Of a stretch of DNA of 35,859 bases, positions 25,398 through 32,803 are shown piece after piece (the stretch's first letter is position 1; the number at the start of each line of letters is the position of its first letter). The stretch lies in NCBI GenBank assembly GCA_017450945.1, contig JAFSSP010000024.1, forward strand, positions 1 through 35,859, in the 5' to 3' direction. The stretch comes from Clostridia bacterium. GTDB taxonomy: Bacteria > Bacillota > Clostridia > Oscillospirales > CAG-272. The notes below the pieces were generated by a model. The model searched no databases. It was given only the letters and a program-made list of their open reading frames with translations, and was not told the origin of the DNA. The translations under genes were made by a program, and so were the position numbers.

Positions 25398-26504
25398 TTA
25401 TTTTGCGTTCATTTTGAGATATGCGTTGATGAATCCGTCGAGGTCGCCGTCCATGACCGCCTGAATATTGCCTGTTTCATACCCGGTGCGGGTATCCTTG
25501 ACGAGCGTATAGGGCATGAACACGTAAGAACGAATCTGCGCGCCCCACTCGATGTTGGTCTTGTTGCCCTGGATCTCCTCGATGGTGTCGAGCCGCTCCT
25601 TGAGCTTGATCTCCATGAGTTTTGCTTTGAGCATGTGGAGCGCCGTCTCCTTGTTCTGGAGCTGGGAACGCTCGGTCTGACAGCCGACCACAATGCCGGT
25701 GGGCTTGTGCAGGATGCGGATGGCCGAGTCGGTCTTGTTGATGTGCTGGCCGCCGGCACCCGACGAACGGTGCGCGGTGATCTCAAGATCCTCGTCGCGG
25801 AGCACGACTTTATCCACGTCCTCGAACTCGGGCATGACTTCAATGGAAGCAAAGGAGGTTTGTCTGCGGCCTGCAGCGTCAAAGGGAGAGACGCGGACAA
25901 GCCGATGCACACCGTTCTCGCTCTTGAGGTAGCCGTAAGCGTTGAGACCTTCCACAAAGATCGTAGCGCTCTTGATGCCGGCGCCATCGCCATCCAGCCA
26001 GTCGGTCAGCTTCACAGTGAAACCGCTCTTTTCTGCCCAGCGGGTGATCATGCGGTAGAGCATTTGCGCCCAGTCCTGCGCCTCGGTGCCTCCGGCACCC
26101 GGGTGGAAGGAGACGATGGCGTTGCTCTTATCGTACTCGCCCGAAAGCAGAACCTCGATCCTGCGGTGCTCCTCCTCGGCAACGACTGCGGCAAGCTCGG
26201 CCTGTACCTCTTCGACGACCGATTCGTCGTTCTCTTCAATGCCCATTTCGCAAAGGGCGATGGCATCCTCGAGACGGGCGACGAGCTTTTCGTAGCCTGC
26301 AATTTTATCCTGCGCCTGTTTGATGACCTGCAGTTTTTTGCTGGAGGTCTCGGCGTTGTTCCAAAAATCCGGGGCCTGGGTCTGCGCCTCGAGGTCCACG
26401 AGATTTTCTTTGGTTTCTTCAATGCGCAAAGCAAGACCGAGCTCGGTAAGATCCTTTCGGAGCGCCGTCAGTTTTGCTTTTGCTTCTTCCAATGCGACGA
26501 TCAA
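25398..26504 (-). CDS. prfB: Peptide chain release factor 2
   Basis: RF2, which releases peptides at UGA and UAA. Counting from a TTG start at 26504 the protein has 368 aa, with the stop-recognition tripeptide SPF at 206-208 and the catalytic GGQ at 251-253. This is one residue off the E. coli numbering (205-207 and 250-252), so the N-terminus is complete. TTG is chosen because AGGAGG lies 9 nt before it, whereas the upstream ATG at 26531 would place that site inside the coding region. There is no in-frame stop in the first 40 codons, so the programmed +1 frameshift found in most prfB genes is absent. A promoter lies at 26543-26572. Confidence 0.93.
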   Translation of the reverse strand: MIVALEEAKAKLTALRKDLTELGLALRIEETKENLVDLEAQTQAPDFWNNAETSSKKLQVIKQAQDKIAGYEKLVARLEDAIALCEMGIEENDESVVEEVQAELAAVVAEEEHRRIEVLLSGEYDKSNAIVSFHPGAGGTEAQDWAQMLYRMITRWAEKSGFTVKLTDWLDGDGAGIKSATIFVEGLNAYGYLKSENGVHRLVRVSPFDAAGRRQTSFASIEVMPEFEDVDKVVLRDEDLEITAHRSSGAGGQHINKTDSAIRILHKPTGIVVGCQTERSQLQNKETALHMLKAKLMEIKLKERLDTIEEIQGNKTNIEWGAQIRSYVFMPYTLVKDTRTGYETGNIQAVMDGDLDGFINAYLKMNAK

Positions 26505-26542
26505 GTTCTGTTTCCTCCTTGTGCGGAACACGCTCTATGGGT

Positions 26543-26572
26543 ATTGTATCACAAAAGGCGGCCGTCTTGCAA
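26543..26572 (-). promoter_or_regulatory. Promoter of prfB
   Basis: Minus strand: TTGCAA (26567-26572), 18-nt spacer, TACAAT (26543-26548), 38 nt upstream of the proposed TTG start. Confidence 0.6.
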
Positions 26573-26593
26573 GCCTTTTTGCGAGATTTTCGC

Positions 26594-27073
26594 TTATTTA
26601 TGATATTTTCCGCCGCGCCGGATCTGAAAACTGCGGTAAAGGATTTCCAGAAGCATCACCCGAAAAAGCTGGTGCGGAAAGGTCATATCCGAGACCGAAA
26701 GCGAGAGATCGGCCGCCTGTTTGACCTCCTCCGAAAGCCCATGGGAGGAACCGATGATAAAAGCCACCTCCCCGGTGCGGGCAAAGATTTCCCCAAGCTT
26801 TTCTGCAAACGCGGGGGACGTAAAGCGTTTGCCCTCCACGCAAAGGGCGATCTTATAAGCCTTTGGTGGGACTGCGGCAAGAATCTCCTTCCCTTCGGCG
26901 GAAAGCGCCGAAGCGATCTCCTTCTCGGTCGGATCCTCAGGGAGCTTGTGCTCCTTGAGTTCGATCTCGGTGAGTTTGCAGAAAGCCGAGAGGCGTTTTT
27001 TGTATTCGGCAGCGGCCTCGCGCAGGTAGGATTCCTTGAGCGAGCCGACCGCGATGAGCGTCAGTTGTACCAT
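26594..27073 (-). CDS. rlmH: 23S rRNA pseudouridine-1915 N3-methyltransferase
   Basis: SPOUT-class methyltransferase modifying pseudouridine 1915 in helix 69 of 23S rRNA. The 159-aa length is standard. The knot region shows VAFIIGSSHGLSEEV for SAM binding, LSVSDMTFPHQLFRVMLLEILYR, and the typical C-terminus RRGGKYHK. The ATG at 27073 follows GGAGGTCTGAT, whose Shine-Dalgarno lies in the end of the upstream metallo-hydrolase gene (1 nt gap), so the two are translationally coupled. The frame is open to 27142, but those residues are the upstream gene read out of frame. The yycJ/rlmH neighbourhood also occurs in Bacillus. Confidence 0.95.
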   Translation of the reverse strand: MVQLTLIAVGSLKESYLREAAAEYKKRLSAFCKLTEIELKEHKLPEDPTEKEIASALSAEGKEILAAVPPKAYKIALCVEGKRFTSPAFAEKLGEIFARTGEVAFIIGSSHGLSEEVKQAADLSLSVSDMTFPHQLFRVMLLEILYRSFQIRRGGKYHK

Positions 27074-27074
27074 A

Positions 27075-27866
27075 TCAGACCTCCAGACTCCATTCGACCG
27101 GGGTTTCGGGTTCGAGAACGAGAATGTTTGCCGCTCCGCCAACCGAGGAAAGGCAGGCTTCGTAGGCCAGCTCGGGGCGATTGTTCTCGCGGCTCAGGTG
27201 GGCAAGGAAAAGAACTTTTGCGCCGTTCTCGACCAGCTTTGCGGCAAAGGATGCGCTGTCGTCGTTGGAAAGATGCCCCGCGCGCGAGAGGATGCGGCGC
27301 TTGAGATAGTAGGGATAGGGCCCTGTTTGAAGCAGTTCGCGGTCGTGGTTGCTCTCAAGCACGACGGCGTCACAGCCGAGCAGTGTGCTTTCCACCTCCT
27401 TTGTCACAATGCCAAGGTCAGTGGCGTATCCAAAGGAAAAGGTCTTGCCGCCTACTGTCGGAATCTCAAAGCGAAAGCCCATCGAGCCCATGCTGTCGTG
27501 CGAGGTGGCAAAGGAGCGCACCGAAATGCCGCACGGAAGGGTCATCAAAAAGCCCGGCTCTTCGGGGTGCAGGCAGGGTTGGATTTTTTCCTCTTTGGCA
27601 AAGACGCACGCCGAGCGCGCCGGCAGATAGACCGGCACCGGGTGGTGCCTCAGAAAAACCGGGAGCGCCATGATGTGGTCGTTGTGCTCGTGCGTCAAAA
27701 AGAGCGCCGAGAGCAAGTCCGGGCCGACACCGACAGACTCCATATCGGTCACCAGCCGCTTTGCGCTTTTGCCGGCGTCGATGAGCAGGTTGCCAGAAGG
27801 AGTCAAGACCAAAAAGGCGTTGCCGGACGAGCCGGAATAAAGTGAAATGAGTCGAATTTGATCCAT
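27075..27866 (-). CDS. MBL-fold metallo-hydrolase, YycJ/WalJ-like
   Basis: Metallo-beta-lactamase fold protein of 263 aa. It starts with the YycJ-type LYSGSSGNAFLV, carries the metal motif THEHNDH, and later shows DAVVLESNHD and AGHLSND, the usual extra metal ligands. In Bacillus, YycJ (WalJ) sits in the walKR operon near rlmH; it is proposed to be a 5'-3' exonuclease-like protein affecting DNA repair or cell-wall control. No walKR is present here, only rlmH. A hairpin with a T-tract lies just upstream (27875-27899), so expression may depend on readthrough from galK or on a promoter not recognised. Confidence 0.88.
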   Translation of the reverse strand: MDQIRLISLYSGSSGNAFLVLTPSGNLLIDAGKSAKRLVTDMESVGVGPDLLSALFLTHEHNDHIMALPVFLRHHPVPVYLPARSACVFAKEEKIQPCLHPEEPGFLMTLPCGISVRSFATSHDSMGSMGFRFEIPTVGGKTFSFGYATDLGIVTKEVESTLLGCDAVVLESNHDRELLQTGPYPYYLKRRILSRAGHLSNDDSASFAAKLVENGAKVLFLAHLSRENNRPELAYEACLSSVGGAANILVLEPETPVEWSLEV

Positions 27867-27874
27867 AATTCTTC

Positions 27875-27899
27875 AAAAAGGGGAGGCACAGCTCCCCTT
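27875..27899 (-). terminator. Hairpin terminator after galK
   Basis: AAGGGGAG (27878-27885) pairs with CTCCCCTT (27892-27899) around a 6-nt loop; on the minus strand the stem is followed by TTTTTG. It lies between the galK stop and the metallo-hydrolase start codon. Confidence 0.65.
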
Positions 27900-27904
27900 G
27901 TCAG

Positions 27905-29185
27905 TTAAATTTTTGCGAGTCCTTCGAGACGAACCGAGAGCACCATGCAGGAACCTTTGCCGAAGACCTCTTCCATGGAAGCAGAGAAGACTTCGCTCAT
28001 GCGCTCGGGAACAAAAGCCTGAATCGTTCCGGCAAAGCCGCCGCCGTGTACCCGCCAGGCGGCCTCTTCATCCGCAAGCAGGGTTTCGGCAAGGCAAAGA
28101 GCGAGCGAGAGCCCCTGCTCGGCCACGTTCTGGTTGGTGTAAACGTTTTGCAGATAGCAGAAGGAGGAGCGCCCGGATTCGAGCGTGAGTTTCAGATACT
28201 CGTCGAGTCTTCCCTCTCTCAGCGCCGCCGCCTGCTTTTCCACCCGGCGGTTTTCCGAATAAAAGTGGAGCGCGCGCAGGATCGCCCTGTCCCCGACTGT
28301 TTCGCGGAGCTCGGCGATCTTGGCCATGAAGTCGCCTTCCGGAACCTCTCTTAGCACCTCTTTACCGAAAAAGCGCGCGACCGATTTCATCTCGGCCGGA
28401 ACGGCGGCGTAATCGGGAGTCAGATCGGCGTGGTTGCCGCCGGTGTTGACGATGCAGAGCTTATAGCCTTCGGCCGAAAAGTCAAAGGGGATCTTTTCGA
28501 TCACCGGAGCCGCGGGATCTGCAAAATCGATGGTCACAATGCCGCCCATCGCACAAGCCACCTGGTCCATAAGACCGCAGGGCTTGCCGAAATAGGCATT
28601 CTCGGCCTTCTGCGAGAGCTTTGCAATGGTCACGGGATCGACCGCGCCGTCATTGTAGAGGTGGTTGAGAACGGTTCCGATCAAATTCTCAAAGGCCGCC
28701 GAGGAGGAAAGCCCAGAGCCCTTCGGCACATTCGAGGTCGTATAAGCGTCAAAGCCGCCGACGTTGTAGCCAAGATCCGAAAATCCGTTTGCCATGCCTG
28801 CAATGAGGCTCGACGAACGTCCGTAGAGGGCGGGATCGGGTTCGGTAAAGGAATCAAGATCCACCACGTCCTCCTCGTGTCCCTCGCTCTTGACGCGAAT
28901 GCAAAGATCCTCGCGCATGGCCACAACGGCAATGACGTCAAGATTCACCGAGGCGGCGATCACGCGGCCGTGATTGTGGTCGGTGTGGTTGCCAGAAAGC
29001 TCGCTCCGGCCGGGGACCGAAAAGAGCGTCACATCCCTTGCGTCGCCATAGCGAACCGAAAACTCGGAAAGCGCCTGCTGATAACGCTCCTTCTCCGCGT
29101 CGAGATTTTCTTTTCCGTAAAGGCCGGAAAGCCGCTCGTCAAAGTCTCCGTTTTCCAGTGCCGCAGTCCATTCAGAAAGTTTCAT
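27905..29185 (-). CDS. galK: Galactokinase family protein (GHMP kinase)
   Basis: ATP-dependent sugar 1-kinase of the GHMP superfamily, 426 aa. The galactokinase signature appears as PGRSELSGNHTDHNHG (residues 58-73), the phosphate loop as PKGSGLSSSAAFENL, the catalytic-Asp block as CGLMDQVACAMGG, and motif 3 as VHGGGFAGTIQAF. In the signature, the Glu of the usual GEHTDY, which contacts the sugar, is Asn66, so specificity may differ from galactose. GGAGG lies 15 nt before the ATG, unusually far, and an in-frame TGA between them rules out an earlier start. It has its own promoter; no galT, galE or transporter is adjacent. Confidence 0.88.
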   Translation of the reverse strand: MKLSEWTAALENGDFDERLSGLYGKENLDAEKERYQQALSEFSVRYGDARDVTLFSVPGRSELSGNHTDHNHGRVIAASVNLDVIAVVAMREDLCIRVKSEGHEEDVVDLDSFTEPDPALYGRSSSLIAGMANGFSDLGYNVGGFDAYTTSNVPKGSGLSSSAAFENLIGTVLNHLYNDGAVDPVTIAKLSQKAENAYFGKPCGLMDQVACAMGGIVTIDFADPAAPVIEKIPFDFSAEGYKLCIVNTGGNHADLTPDYAAVPAEMKSVARFFGKEVLREVPEGDFMAKIAELRETVGDRAILRALHFYSENRRVEKQAAALREGRLDEYLKLTLESGRSSFCYLQNVYTNQNVAEQGLSLALCLAETLLADEEAAWRVHGGGFAGTIQAFVPERMSEVFSASMEEVFGKGSCMVLSVRLEGLAKI

Positions 29186-29220
29186 AAACCAGTTTCAAAG
29201 CCTCCAAAGTTTTTCAGTTT

Positions 29221-29249
29221 ATTGTAACACATTTTTGAAAAAGTTGCAA
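29221..29249 (-). promoter_or_regulatory. Promoter of galK
   Basis: Minus strand: TTGCAA (29244-29249), 17-nt spacer, TACAAT (29221-29226), 35 nt upstream of the start codon. Confidence 0.65.
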
Positions 29250-29300
29250 GTGTTTTCTGTTCTTTCAAAAATTGCTCGGTTTCGCCAAGAGAAAAAAATG

Positions 29301-29329
29301 TTGACAAATGACAAATATCATGCTATATT
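29301..29329 (+). promoter_or_regulatory. Promoter of the small membrane protein gene at 29374
   Basis: TTGACA (29301-29306), 17-nt spacer, TATATT (29324-29329). A strong match. Confidence 0.8.
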
Positions 29330-29333
29330 GTAA

Positions 29334-29349
29334 TTGCACCTCGGTGCAA
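29334..29349. promoter_or_regulatory. Palindrome at the transcription start (operator or 5' hairpin)
   Basis: The 16-nt sequence TTGCACCTCGGTGCAA reads as a perfect inverted repeat apart from its two central bases and lies 4 nt downstream of the -10 box. That position suits a repressor operator; in RNA it could instead be a 6-bp hairpin with a CTCG loop at the 5' end of the transcript. Confidence 0.5.
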
Positions 29350-29373
29350 AATAAAATCACAGGAGAAAAAATC

Positions 29374-29643
29374 ATGGCGCAACATTATGATAACCTCCCC
29401 AATGAATTTCAACCGCTATCCCCTTGGACTTATTTTTGGCTGAATGTGCTTTACAACATTCCGATCATCGGGCTCATCGTTTTGATCATCCACGCCATCG
29501 GTTCGCCAAACGTCAACAAGAAGAACTATGCTCGTTCTCATTTCTGCATCCTCGTTCTGATTGCAATCGTCGCTCTGGTCATCTTCCTGGCAACCGGTGG
29601 AATCGCAGGTCTCCAAAAGGTCTTCGAAGCGATCAAATCCTGA
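29374..29643 (+). CDS. Small two-helix membrane protein, unknown function
   Basis: An 89-aa protein. After a short polar N-terminus with the segment LSPWTYFW there are two hydrophobic helices (about residues 22-43 and 57-76) separated by a basic loop (NVNKKNYARSHF). This pattern is familiar from unnamed small Firmicutes membrane proteins, but no function is known. AGGAG lies 8 nt before the ATG; an upstream in-frame ATG at 29308 falls inside the promoter and is rejected. It is monocistronic, with a strong promoter, a palindrome at the transcription start and a bidirectional terminator. Confidence 0.75.
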   Translation: MAQHYDNLPNEFQPLSPWTYFWLNVLYNIPIIGLIVLIIHAIGSPNVNKKNYARSHFCILVLIAIVALVIFLATGGIAGLQKVFEAIKS

Positions 29644-29660
29644 TCCAAAAACCGATCATA

Positions 29661-29688
29661 AAAAACCACGTCTTGCGACGTGGTTTTT
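29661..29688. terminator. Bidirectional terminator between convergent genes
   Basis: AAAAACCACGTC (29661-29672) pairs with GACGTGGTTTTT (29677-29688) around TTGC, with A and T tracts on the two sides. It serves the plus-strand gene ending at 29643 and the minus-strand operon ending at 29693. Confidence 0.88.
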
Positions 29689-29692
29689 TGTT

Positions 29693-30232
29693 TTATTTTA
29701 TCGTTTTTCCAAGTGCAAAAGCTTTCGTAAGGCCTTCTTTTTCTTTGATGTCTCCCGGATCGTTGACGCCGCCCACAAAGAGCCGATCAACAAAGGTTAC
29801 GCCGTCAAAGCAATCGACCCAGCCCTGCACGCCTTTTGCCGCGCCCTCGTCGGTTTTGGGATCATTGTCGGCCGCGACCGAAAGAAGGTAGACCTCGCGG
29901 AATTTGTAGTCTCTCGAATAGAGCGAGTTGGCTCTGTCGATCATGGTTTTCATCTGCCCCGACATCGAGTAGTAGTAGATTGGGGTTGCCCAAACCACGA
30001 CGTCGGCGTTGCAGATTTTATCTGTGATCTCGTTTGCGTCATCTTTGATCACGCACTTGCCGAGCTTTTGGCAGGCAAAGCAACCGCGGCAAAAGGCAAT
30101 GGTTTTATCGCGCAGAGAGACGATCTCGACGTTGTTCCCCGCCTCTTTTGCGCCTGCGGCAAAGGATTCGGCCAGCGCCTCGGTGTTACCGCCCTTGCGC
30201 GGCGAAGTGTTGATGATAAGAATGTTTTTCAT
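29693..30232 (-). CDS. NAD(P)H-dependent FMN reductase-type flavodoxin family protein
   Basis: Flavodoxin-fold oxidoreductase of 179 aa. The FMN phosphate loop is TSPRKGGNTEAL (residues 9-20), and ATPIYYYSMSGQMK supplies the flavin ring contacts. Cysteines CRGCFACQKLGKC (48-60) between them match the iron-sulphur flavoprotein/NADPH-dependent reductase group. It may reduce quinones, nitro compounds or metals; the actual substrate is unknown. It is the last gene of an operon with an iron-type alcohol dehydrogenase 12 nt upstream, suggesting a shared role in redox disposal, though the first two genes of the operon are glycosyltransferases. Confidence 0.85.
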   Translation of the reverse strand: MKNILIINTSPRKGGNTEALAESFAAGAKEAGNNVEIVSLRDKTIAFCRGCFACQKLGKCVIKDDANEITDKICNADVVVWATPIYYYSMSGQMKTMIDRANSLYSRDYKFREVYLLSVAADNDPKTDEGAAKGVQGWVDCFDGVTFVDRLFVGGVNDPGDIKEKEGLTKAFALGKTIK

Positions 30233-30244
30233 AGGGCTTCTCCT

Positions 30245-31411
30245 TTACAGACTCTCCCGGAAGACTTTTAGCACTTCGTCCCGGGTCAGGCGTTTGTAGC
30301 CGCCGTCGATCACAAAGGTTGCGTCGGCAAGGCCTTCGATCATGTCTTCTGTCACGCCGAGCTCGGAGGTGTGCAGGGCGACGCCGATCTGTTTCATCCA
30401 CTTTTCCATTTTGGTAAGGCCTTCGTTTGCAATCTCGGTATCGCTCTTCCCTGCCGGGTTTACGCCCCAGACGTTGATTGCAAACTGCTTGAACTTGTGC
30501 AGTCCGTAAGGCAGGATGATCTTATAATACGGAAGCGAAACGGCCGCGAGCGTCATGCCGTGCGTTGCGTCGGTATAGGCACTGACCGCGTGACCTAACT
30601 TGTGCACCATCCAGTCGGTCTTTTTGCCGCGCGAGATCAAGGTGTTAAGCGCCCAGGTCGCCGCCCACATGATGTTGGAGCGCGCCACGTAGTCCTCGGG
30701 ATTTTCGACCGCGACCAGCGAGTTGCGCACGACCGATTTCATGAGCGCCTCGGCGAGATCGTCGCTGACGTTATCGTCCTCGCCCGAAAAATACTGCTCG
30801 CAGATGTGGCAGAAGATGTCGTAGATCCCGGCAACCATCTGCCACTTGGGAAGTGACATGGTAAAGCGCGGGTTGAGGATCGAGAAGCGCGGGACTGCCT
30901 CCTCGCCGAATCCGTGACCGAGCTTTTGGTGGGTTTCCCGATTGGTAATGACCGCTCCCGCGTTCATCTCGGAGCCGGTGCCGGCCATAGTCAGAACGCA
31001 ACCGACCGGAACGATTTTTTCGATCGTCTTTTCGTTGCGGAGAAAATACTTTTCCCAGGGATCCTCGTCGCAATGCACCGAGGCCGAGATCACTTTTGCG
31101 TAGTCGCAGCAGGAGCCGCCACCCACGGCAAGGAGCAGGTCGGCCTTGTGCGCTTTGGCGATTTTAACCCCTTCGCGCACCTTTTCGATCGTCGGGTTGG
31201 GCATGACCCCCGCGTCCTCGGCAACTTTTTTGCCGTTCTGTTTGAGAATCTCAATCACAGCCTCGTAAATGCCGTTTTTCTTGATCGAGCCGCCGCCGTA
31301 AATGAGCACGACGTTCTTGCCGTACTTGGGCAACTCCTCATTCAGAAATTTGAGCGAATCCTCGCCGAAATAGAGCTTGGTTGCGTTTTTGTAAGAAAAA
31401 TTTCCGAGCAT
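30245..31411 (-). CDS. Iron-containing alcohol dehydrogenase, YqhD/butanol dehydrogenase type
   Basis: Group III metal-dependent alcohol dehydrogenase of 388 aa, probably reducing aldehydes to alcohols with NAD(P)H. The dinucleotide-binding GGGSCCDYAK motif lies near residue 97. The metal-binding His residues are seen in the GIYDIFCHICEQYF block and in KLGHAVSAYTDATHG. The N-terminus (MLGNFSYKNATKLYFG) and overall layout resemble the BDH/YqhD branch rather than the AdhE or glycerol dehydrogenase branches. It lies 21 nt after the GT2 gene and 12 nt before the flavodoxin-like reductase. Confidence 0.92.
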   Translation of the reverse strand: MLGNFSYKNATKLYFGEDSLKFLNEELPKYGKNVVLIYGGGSIKKNGIYEAVIEILKQNGKKVAEDAGVMPNPTIEKVREGVKIAKAHKADLLLAVGGGSCCDYAKVISASVHCDEDPWEKYFLRNEKTIEKIVPVGCVLTMAGTGSEMNAGAVITNRETHQKLGHGFGEEAVPRFSILNPRFTMSLPKWQMVAGIYDIFCHICEQYFSGEDDNVSDDLAEALMKSVVRNSLVAVENPEDYVARSNIMWAATWALNTLISRGKKTDWMVHKLGHAVSAYTDATHGMTLAAVSLPYYKIILPYGLHKFKQFAINVWGVNPAGKSDTEIANEGLTKMEKWMKQIGVALHTSELGVTEDMIEGLADATFVIDGGYKRLTRDEVLKVFRESL

Positions 31412-31432
31412 GGCAACCTCCTGTGTATTGTT

Positions 31433-32779
31433 TTATTTGACCTTTTCCGGCGTCTTTTCTTCGGCATTGACATGCTCGAAAGAAGTTTTGTCGCTGTGGG
31501 GAATCGGCTTCCAGCCGAGGTTTTTCGAAAAGAGCGCCTGAACGTCCATGAAGAGCTGGATGCCCAAAAAGAGCGGCCAGGTCAGCGCGATGCAGAGCTT
31601 TTTGAAAAAGCTGACGCCCTTGATGCGTTTGCGGTCGGCAACAAACACCACGATCGCGCCCGCAAACACGGTAATATAGGAGGTAACAAGCGAGCGCAGC
31701 CAAACGAACAACAGGCCGTTTGACAAAATCGGGTTTGTTAAGTTCCCAAAAAAGACCTGCGCAAAGGTCACGCCGGGATCGATCAGCGGCGCGATTGAGA
31801 GAAGCACGATCTGCAAAATTTGCAACACCAAGAAAAAGAGCGTGGAGGGGATCACGTTGGAGAAGATATCGTAAACCGAAAATCTGCGTTTGGTTCCCTT
31901 CCCGAACAGGCTCTTGACAAGATCCTTGATCCGGGTATAAAAGACGATGAGATGTCCCCGCGACCAGCGCACGCGCTGACGCCACATGATGCGCAGCGAG
32001 GTAGGCTGTTCATCGTAAAAGATCGCGGCGTCGCAATACTTGATGATATGTCCCTGCAAAACCTGGTCGGCCGAAAACTCCCAGTCCTCGGCCAGCGAGA
32101 AGTAGGGCCAACCGTCCTTGACGATCGACGAGTTGATGAGATATCCTGTTCCCTGCACGCGGGTGGAGCAGCCGAGAACGGTTCTGCCGCAACTCTCAAG
32201 CCGGCAACCGGTCGCAAAATACATTCCGTACAAACCGGAAATCAGGTTGGAACCGAAATTTTTGGAATTGCGGTAGGAGGTGATCACACTGTTGCCGCCG
32301 AAGTACTCAAACGCGTCGTTCATCCGGCTGACGTAATCCTTATCGAGCAGATTGTCGGCATTGAAGAGGAAAAAACCGTCAAAATTCTGTGTGCCAAAGT
32401 CGCGTTCAATGCAGGAAAAGAGATAGCGGAACGCATATCCCATGGTTCTTTCATCCGGATTGTCGTAGCGGTAAACCGTAGCGCCGAGACTGCGCGCGAC
32501 CTCTTCGGTCCTGTCGGTGCAGTTGTGAGCGATCACAAAAATTTCCAGCTTGTCTTGCGGGTAATTGTTCTTTTGAATGCTCTCAATAAGCCCGGCTACG
32601 ACCGCCTCTTCATTGCGCGCCGGAATGATCATGCCGTAGCGATTTTTCTTTTCGGTCACGGGATAGGTTTTACGCGCAAAAAGCCCAACGATGGCAAACA
32701 CAATAAAATGCGCCATCACAAGGCCGAAAAGCGTAAACAGAATACTCATGATCAAAGATACAATGTCAAAATAACCCAT
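31433..32779 (-). CDS. Membrane glycosyltransferase family 2
   Basis: Processive-type GT2 enzyme of 448 aa. One membrane helix near residues 10-33 precedes the GT-A domain (about 45-290), with PARNEE, the nucleotide-sugar metal motif as FNADNLL, the acceptor-site ED in SLAEDWEFS, and the RQRVRW form of QxxRW. Three or four C-terminal helices follow. This arrangement resembles cellulose/chitin/hyaluronan synthase-like and glycolipid synthases; the sugar and product are not readable. It lies 24 nt after an MGDG-synthase-like glycosyltransferase, so a joint role in building a membrane glycolipid or surface polymer is plausible but unproven. Confidence 0.9.
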   Translation of the reverse strand: MGYFDIVSLIMSILFTLFGLVMAHFIVFAIVGLFARKTYPVTEKKNRYGMIIPARNEEAVVAGLIESIQKNNYPQDKLEIFVIAHNCTDRTEEVARSLGATVYRYDNPDERTMGYAFRYLFSCIERDFGTQNFDGFFLFNADNLLDKDYVSRMNDAFEYFGGNSVITSYRNSKNFGSNLISGLYGMYFATGCRLESCGRTVLGCSTRVQGTGYLINSSIVKDGWPYFSLAEDWEFSADQVLQGHIIKYCDAAIFYDEQPTSLRIMWRQRVRWSRGHLIVFYTRIKDLVKSLFGKGTKRRFSVYDIFSNVIPSTLFFLVLQILQIVLLSIAPLIDPGVTFAQVFFGNLTNPILSNGLLFVWLRSLVTSYITVFAGAIVVFVADRKRIKGVSFFKKLCIALTWPLFLGIQLFMDVQALFSKNLGWKPIPHSDKTSFEHVNAEEKTPEKVK

Positions 32780-32803
32780 TTTGTCTGCCCTTTTTTGATT
32801 GAT

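Noticed and set aside
25398..26531. Programmed +1 frameshift in prfB
   Set aside because: The reading frame is continuous and the protein length from 26504 is complete, with no internal TGA at the usual place.
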